Positions 60,732 through 64,000 of a DNA stretch of 64,000 nucleotides are shown in pieces. Both the position numbers and the translations under genes were made by a program. The notes beneath the pieces are model-generated. The model did no database searches and was not told the DNA's origin. It was given only the letters and a program-made list of their open reading frames with translations. This DNA is from Gemmatimonas aurantiaca T-27 (lineage in GTDB: Bacteria > Gemmatimonadota > Gemmatimonadetes > Gemmatimonadales > Gemmatimonadaceae): NCBI RefSeq assembly GCF_000010305.1, contig NC_012489.1, positions 4,099,646-4,163,645 of the forward strand. Reading direction: 5' to 3'. Each line of letters opens with the position of its first letter. Position 1 is the stretch's first letter.

Positions 60732-61847
60732 TCACGAAATAATTTCTGCGGCCGGATAGTCGGTGTAACCTTCCGCAAAACCACTCGCCCCCGGCGCAAA
60801 GAAGGTGGCCGGATTTCCCTGAGACAACGGCAAGCCCTGTCGCAGGCGATCGACGAGGTCGGGGTTCGAGATGAATGGCGCCCCTACAGCGACAAGATCC
60901 GCGGTGCCGCTGGCCAGCAGATCCTGCATCGTGTAGAGGGTGCGGATGCCGCCATTGAGAATGATGGTGCCGCGGAAGTGCTCACGAACCGCCGCGCGCG
61001 TGGCCACGCCATGGGCACCGTAGCCGGCCGGATCGATCAGGTGCAGGTACGCGATACCCAGCGCCTGTAGCTCCCGGGCGAGCAAGACATATGTGGCATC
61101 GATCTCGTCGTAGTCCGGCTGGTCGTTGTACTGATTCCACGGCGACAGACGAATGGCCGTGCGATCGGCGCCGATGACCCGTGCGACCGCCCGTGCTGTC
61201 TCCAGAACAAACCGGGCACGCCCTTCCACCGAACCACCGTAGGCGTCGGTGCGCTGGTTCGAGTGGGGATTGAGGAACTGCTGCAGCAGATAGCCATTCG
61301 CGGCATGGAGTTCGATGCCATCGAAGCCGGCGTCGATGGCAAGCTTCGCACTGTCCACGAATGCCTGCTGCACCCGCGCGAGCCCGTCGGCATCGAGCGC
61401 CTCGGGAGTGTCATGCGGCTGCAGTTGCTGCTGATCGGTCCAGATATCACCTGCTGCCGCAATGGCGGACGGTGCCACACCCGCGATGCCACCGGGCGTG
61501 TTGAGCGTGTTGAAGATTCGACCGGTGTGCATGATCTGCAGGAAGATCCGCCCGCCTTCCGCGTGCACGGCATCGGTCACCTGCTTCCAGCCATCGCGCT
61601 GTTCGCTGGTGTGCAGCCCCGGGATGCGGGCGTAGCCCGTGCCATCGGCGGACGGCGCCGTGCCTTCAGTGATGATCAACCCGGCGCTCGCACGCTGGCG
61701 GTAGTACTCCACCATCATCGCATTGGGCACGTTGCCGATCGCGCGGTTCCTGGTCATGGGCGCCATCACGATGCGGTTCTGCAACGCGGTGGCTCCCACC
61801 GTGATGGGCGTGAGTGCGAGCGGTGTGGTAGTGACTGACGTGGTCAT
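60732..61847 (-). CDS. Old Yellow Enzyme family alkene reductase (NemA-like)
   Basis: A 371-residue FMN-dependent TIM barrel: NRIVMAPMTRNRAIGNVP, a Tyr-Gly-rich GTGYARIPGLHTSEQ, FDGIELHAANGYLLQQFLNP and NQRTDAYGGSVEGR. OYE enzymes reduce activated alkenes and nitro compounds with NADPH. It is preceded 108 bp upstream by a TetR gene on the same strand, with a palindrome between, as in NemR/NemA-type detoxification modules. Confidence 0.93.
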   Translation of the reverse strand: MTTSVTTTPLALTPITVGATALQNRIVMAPMTRNRAIGNVPNAMMVEYYRQRASAGLIITEGTAPSADGTGYARIPGLHTSEQRDGWKQVTDAVHAEGGRIFLQIMHTGRIFNTLNTPGGIAGVAPSAIAAAGDIWTDQQQLQPHDTPEALDADGLARVQQAFVDSAKLAIDAGFDGIELHAANGYLLQQFLNPHSNQRTDAYGGSVEGRARFVLETARAVARVIGADRTAIRLSPWNQYNDQPDYDEIDATYVLLARELQALGIAYLHLIDPAGYGAHGVATRAAVREHFRGTIILNGGIRTLYTMQDLLASGTADLVAVGAPFISNPDLVDRLRQGLPLSQGNPATFFAPGASGFAEGYTDYPAAEIIS

Positions 61848-61896
61848 GGTGGTGTGTCCGGTGCGGTGTGTGGGCGCTTGGTGGTGGTAGTTATTC

Positions 61897-61912
61897 TGGA
61901 CATTTCAGTCCA
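61897..61912. promoter_or_regulatory. Candidate TetR operator at alkene reductase promoter
   Basis: TGGAC-ATTTCA-GTCCA (5-bp half sites, 6-bp spacer) about 50 bp upstream of the reductase start. A related TGGACA motif occurs in the tetR promoter at 62560-62576. Confidence 0.6.
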
Positions 61913-61955
61913 AAACTGAGCACAAAAATTCGCCGAAATGGCGTGTATCACGACC

Positions 61956-62540
61956 TCAGCGTCGCGTGAGTTGTTCGAGTGTGAAGTCGATGGTTTGCTG
62001 CAACTGCGCCGCCGGTTGGCCCGTCTTGGCGCCGAGTACGAGTCCCATGCGTGTACAGAGGACCATGCGGGCAGCCTGTTCGACGTCCAGCGTATCCGGC
62101 AGCGAGCCGTCGGTCTTGGCGTCGGCGAGTCGTCGAATCACAGCGTCCTGCAGAATGGCGGCGTCGGCCTGGAGAATCGCGCCGACCTCTTCATCCGTCG
62201 CGCCAAACTCCACGGCGGCATTCATCGCCAGGCAACCGGCGCCCTTTCGTTCGGGCGTGCAGGTGATGGCCGACTGCAGCAGCAGACGCAGTGCCGCCAA
62301 TGGCGGCGAGGTGCGACACAGCAGTGCCACCTGCTCACCGATTTCATGTCGGCTATACGCGCGCAGCGCGTCGAGAAAACACTGCCGCTTGTCGCCGAAG
62401 GTGTCGTAGAAGCTCTGGCGACCGATACCCATCGCACGCGTGAGGTCCTCCGTGGTGGTCGGGGCAAACCCCTTCCGCCAGAAAACCTCCACCCCCGCCC
62501 GCAGGGCATCGTCGCGCTCGAACTCCTTGGGCCGTGCCAT
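61956..62540 (-). CDS. TetR family regulator
   Basis: A 194-residue protein starting MARPKEFERDDAL. HTH: TTEDLTRAMGIGRQSFYDTFGDKRQC. The C-terminal domain has LLLQSAITCTPERKGAGCLAMNAAVEFG, with two Cys that could sense electrophiles, as in NemR/AcrR-type C-terminal domains (TetR_C). Upstream of the alkene reductase, which it probably represses. Confidence 0.92.
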   Translation of the reverse strand: MARPKEFERDDALRAGVEVFWRKGFAPTTTEDLTRAMGIGRQSFYDTFGDKRQCFLDALRAYSRHEIGEQVALLCRTSPPLAALRLLLQSAITCTPERKGAGCLAMNAAVEFGATDEEVGAILQADAAILQDAVIRRLADAKTDGSLPDTLDVEQAARMVLCTRMGLVLGAKTGQPAAQLQQTIDFTLEQLTRR

Positions 62541-62559
62541 ATCCTGCAATCTGGCTGTT

Positions 62560-62576
62560 TTGGACAGACGTGTCAA
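62560..62576. promoter_or_regulatory. Candidate TetR operator at tetR promoter
   Basis: TTGGACAGACGTGTCAA is an imperfect palindrome 20 bp upstream of the tetR start, sharing TGGACA with the reductase promoter site. Confidence 0.5.
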
Positions 62577-62598
62577 TAACACTGGTCCGCAACAGCGC

Positions 62599-62749
62599 AC
62601 AGCGGGGGGAACACAGAGGACACAAAAACAAAAAACTACCGCCACAGATGCAAAGACATGTCAATCAAACACTTAGCTGATTGAATGATTTTTTGGTGGT
62701 ATCTGTGCCTTCCGCTCGGTTTCTGTGCAATCTGTGTTCCCCCCGCTGT
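62599..62749. repeat. Large inverted-repeat structure (MITE-like)
   Basis: A perfect 18-bp inverted repeat (ACAGCGGGGGGAACACAG at 62599-62616 and its reverse complement at 62732-62749) encloses a further CACAGAT/ATCTGTG pair and an AT-rich TCAATCA/TGATTGA pair. The whole 151 bp is AT-richer than its surroundings and contains no gene. It could fold into a long imperfect hairpin. Confidence 0.75.
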
Positions 62750-62760
62750 ACCCAACCCAA

Positions 62761-63978
62761 CTATCGAAGCAGGATCGTCGCCTGCGGCCCCCACCGCGAT
62801 GCGGCAGAGACATGGTCCCATCGGTACTCACGCACCGTCAGCCGCTGACGAGCGGCATCGAGGGTGACGACCAGAAACGAAAGCTTGGTGTCGTCGGTGG
62901 CCGAGTCGCGGCCTTTGAGCGGAGAGTCCACACGGAAGGCAGGAAGCAATGCAGTGCCGTCGGCCTCACGCAGCGCGTGGAACTCGGTCCAGTTCTGATG
63001 TCCGTGGAAATAAGCCCGCACATTGCGATGACGGCGCACCAGCTCACGAAAGCCTTCCAATGTGGGCGATCCTTCGAAACGGGCTCCTGGCAACGGCGCG
63101 CCCTGCCACTGCTCGGTGAGCAACGCCTGGAAGCCTCCAGTACCCGGCGGTCCACCACCCGGTGCGGTGAAATGACTGATATCCACCATCGGCGGATCGT
63201 GTGCGAACAACAGCACCGGCACCGAATCGGGGATGCTCGACAGCTCCTGCTCCATCCACGCTCGCTCGGCGGAGTCGGGCCAGATGTGCAGCACCATCAG
63301 CGCCACCCCATCGAGGCGGCGCACATAGTGGATGCGGTCGCGTGTGTAGTCGAATGGTGGTCGCTGCGCATACTGCACGGGATCGATCAACCGCAGCAGA
63401 CCCGCCATCGCCGCCGTGTCGGTGCGCGGCGTGAGCGCGGGCACATAGCCGATCGCATTCGAGGCATCGTGATTGCCGGTCGCCACGATCATGGGCAATG
63501 GCGCCGCACGTCCGGCATTCAGCGGCGCGACAAATGTATCGAGGAACTCCTGCCATGATGCGGCCGCCGATTGCACACCGGGTTCGGCGCGGTTGGCGAT
63601 ATCCCCTGTGACAGCCACAAATCCGAGTTCGCCGATGGGTTGTCCCGCATGCACACCCGTGTCATCGGGCAGGCGGGTACCCGGCAGGGCCCGCACGGCC
63701 GCCGCCAGCGCGGCATTCACCTTGGCTGCGGAGACAGCGGAGTCACCCCGAAAGCGCGCACGCGCCAAGCCGTAGTGTAGATCGGACACCAACACGAAGT
63801 GGATCGCCGCCGCAGACTCGCTGCGCTGCGCGGTCGCGGTCTGCCAAGGCACCCCCATGATCACGACGAGGCTCAGCACAGCGGCGCGCAGTATCCACAC
63901 GCAGACGGCGTCCGGGGAAATCCCCGGACGCCGCTGGACAGCACGCACACACGTTCTCACCAAGTCCTTACATGCCAT
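62761..63978 (-). CDS. Calcineurin-like metallophosphoesterase, secreted
   Basis: A 405-residue protein with a basic, hydrophobic N-terminus (LRAAVLSLVVIMGV; cleavage near ATAQRS). Metal-binding motifs: VLVSDLHYG, VTGDIANR, ATGNHDAS, FAHDPP and YFHGHQNW, all in normal order. It should hydrolyse phospho-mono- or diesters in the periplasm. A different start cannot be excluded. No operon partner is visible. Confidence 0.9.
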   Translation of the reverse strand: MACKDLVRTCVRAVQRRPGISPDAVCVWILRAAVLSLVVIMGVPWQTATAQRSESAAAIHFVLVSDLHYGLARARFRGDSAVSAAKVNAALAAAVRALPGTRLPDDTGVHAGQPIGELGFVAVTGDIANRAEPGVQSAAASWQEFLDTFVAPLNAGRAAPLPMIVATGNHDASNAIGYVPALTPRTDTAAMAGLLRLIDPVQYAQRPPFDYTRDRIHYVRRLDGVALMVLHIWPDSAERAWMEQELSSIPDSVPVLLFAHDPPMVDISHFTAPGGGPPGTGGFQALLTEQWQGAPLPGARFEGSPTLEGFRELVRRHRNVRAYFHGHQNWTEFHALREADGTALLPAFRVDSPLKGRDSATDDTKLSFLVVTLDAARQRLTVREYRWDHVSAASRWGPQATILLR

Positions 63979-64000
63979 GACGGACGCCGAAGTTGAGCTG

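Overview
The window is high-GC bacterial chromosome. The gene set fits a Gemmatimonadota-like bacterium: several S9 and S41 peptidases, a DUF5916 outer-membrane protein, a LytS/LytTR two-component pair, futalosine-pathway menaquinone genes beside FabF, and a DUF4159 protein. No rRNA or marker gene is present, so this placement is an inference.

Layout. 0-7.7 kb: peptidase remnants (one frameshifted S41 lipoprotein), a truncated ABC ATPase, unknown membrane proteins, and a small XRE-regulated operon with a paired palindromic operator. 7.9-13.3 kb: a GntR (YtrA-type) regulator, ABC ATPase, ABC-2-type permease and S9 peptidase, all on the minus strand, with a perfect operator palindrome in front of gntR. 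13.35-47.9 kb: a broken chromosomal integron. At least 17 attC-like sites or remnants share related cores (GCCTAAC...GTTAGGC and variants) and related internal sequence. Most cassette genes are on the minus strand, and several have their TAA stop inside the attC core. Recognisable cassette products are an Mrr-like nuclease, a HI1419/HI1420-type toxin-antitoxin pair, a DinB protein, a 48-residue zinc ribbon, a TIR protein, a mercury-type merR/thioredoxin-like/merT set reading the other way, a HEPN-like protein, a SEC-C protein and several unknowns. The array is interrupted by a decayed IS1182 element inside an attC, by 10 kb of ordinary chromosomal genes (18.4-28 kb), by an IS21 element inside a cassette gene, and by a multigene TetR-regulated efflux/Dps operon plus an IS30 element (35.4-43.8 kb). 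The integron integrase (47.93-48.89 kb) lies at the right end and reads in the same direction as the cassettes, which is the reverse of the classical divergent arrangement.

49-52.2 kb: futalosine hydrolase, FabF and MqnD form a menaquinone/fatty-acid gene group, followed by an MmcQ/YjbR protein. 52.3-64 kb: DUF4159 protein, an unknown 512-residue protein, a secreted papain-fold (Tox-PL-like) protein, DUF5916 protein, aminoglycoside-phosphotransferase-like kinase, DUF2239 protein, a TetR/Old Yellow Enzyme pair with candidate operators, a 151-bp inverted-repeat structure, and a secreted metallophosphoesterase.

How parts act together. The integrase can shuffle cassettes through the attC sites; several cassettes look like defence or stabilisation genes (TIR, Mrr-like, HEPN-like, toxin-antitoxin). 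Many regulators sit next to clear palindromes (XRE, GntR, MarR, two TetR, MerR), so local autoregulation is a recurring theme.
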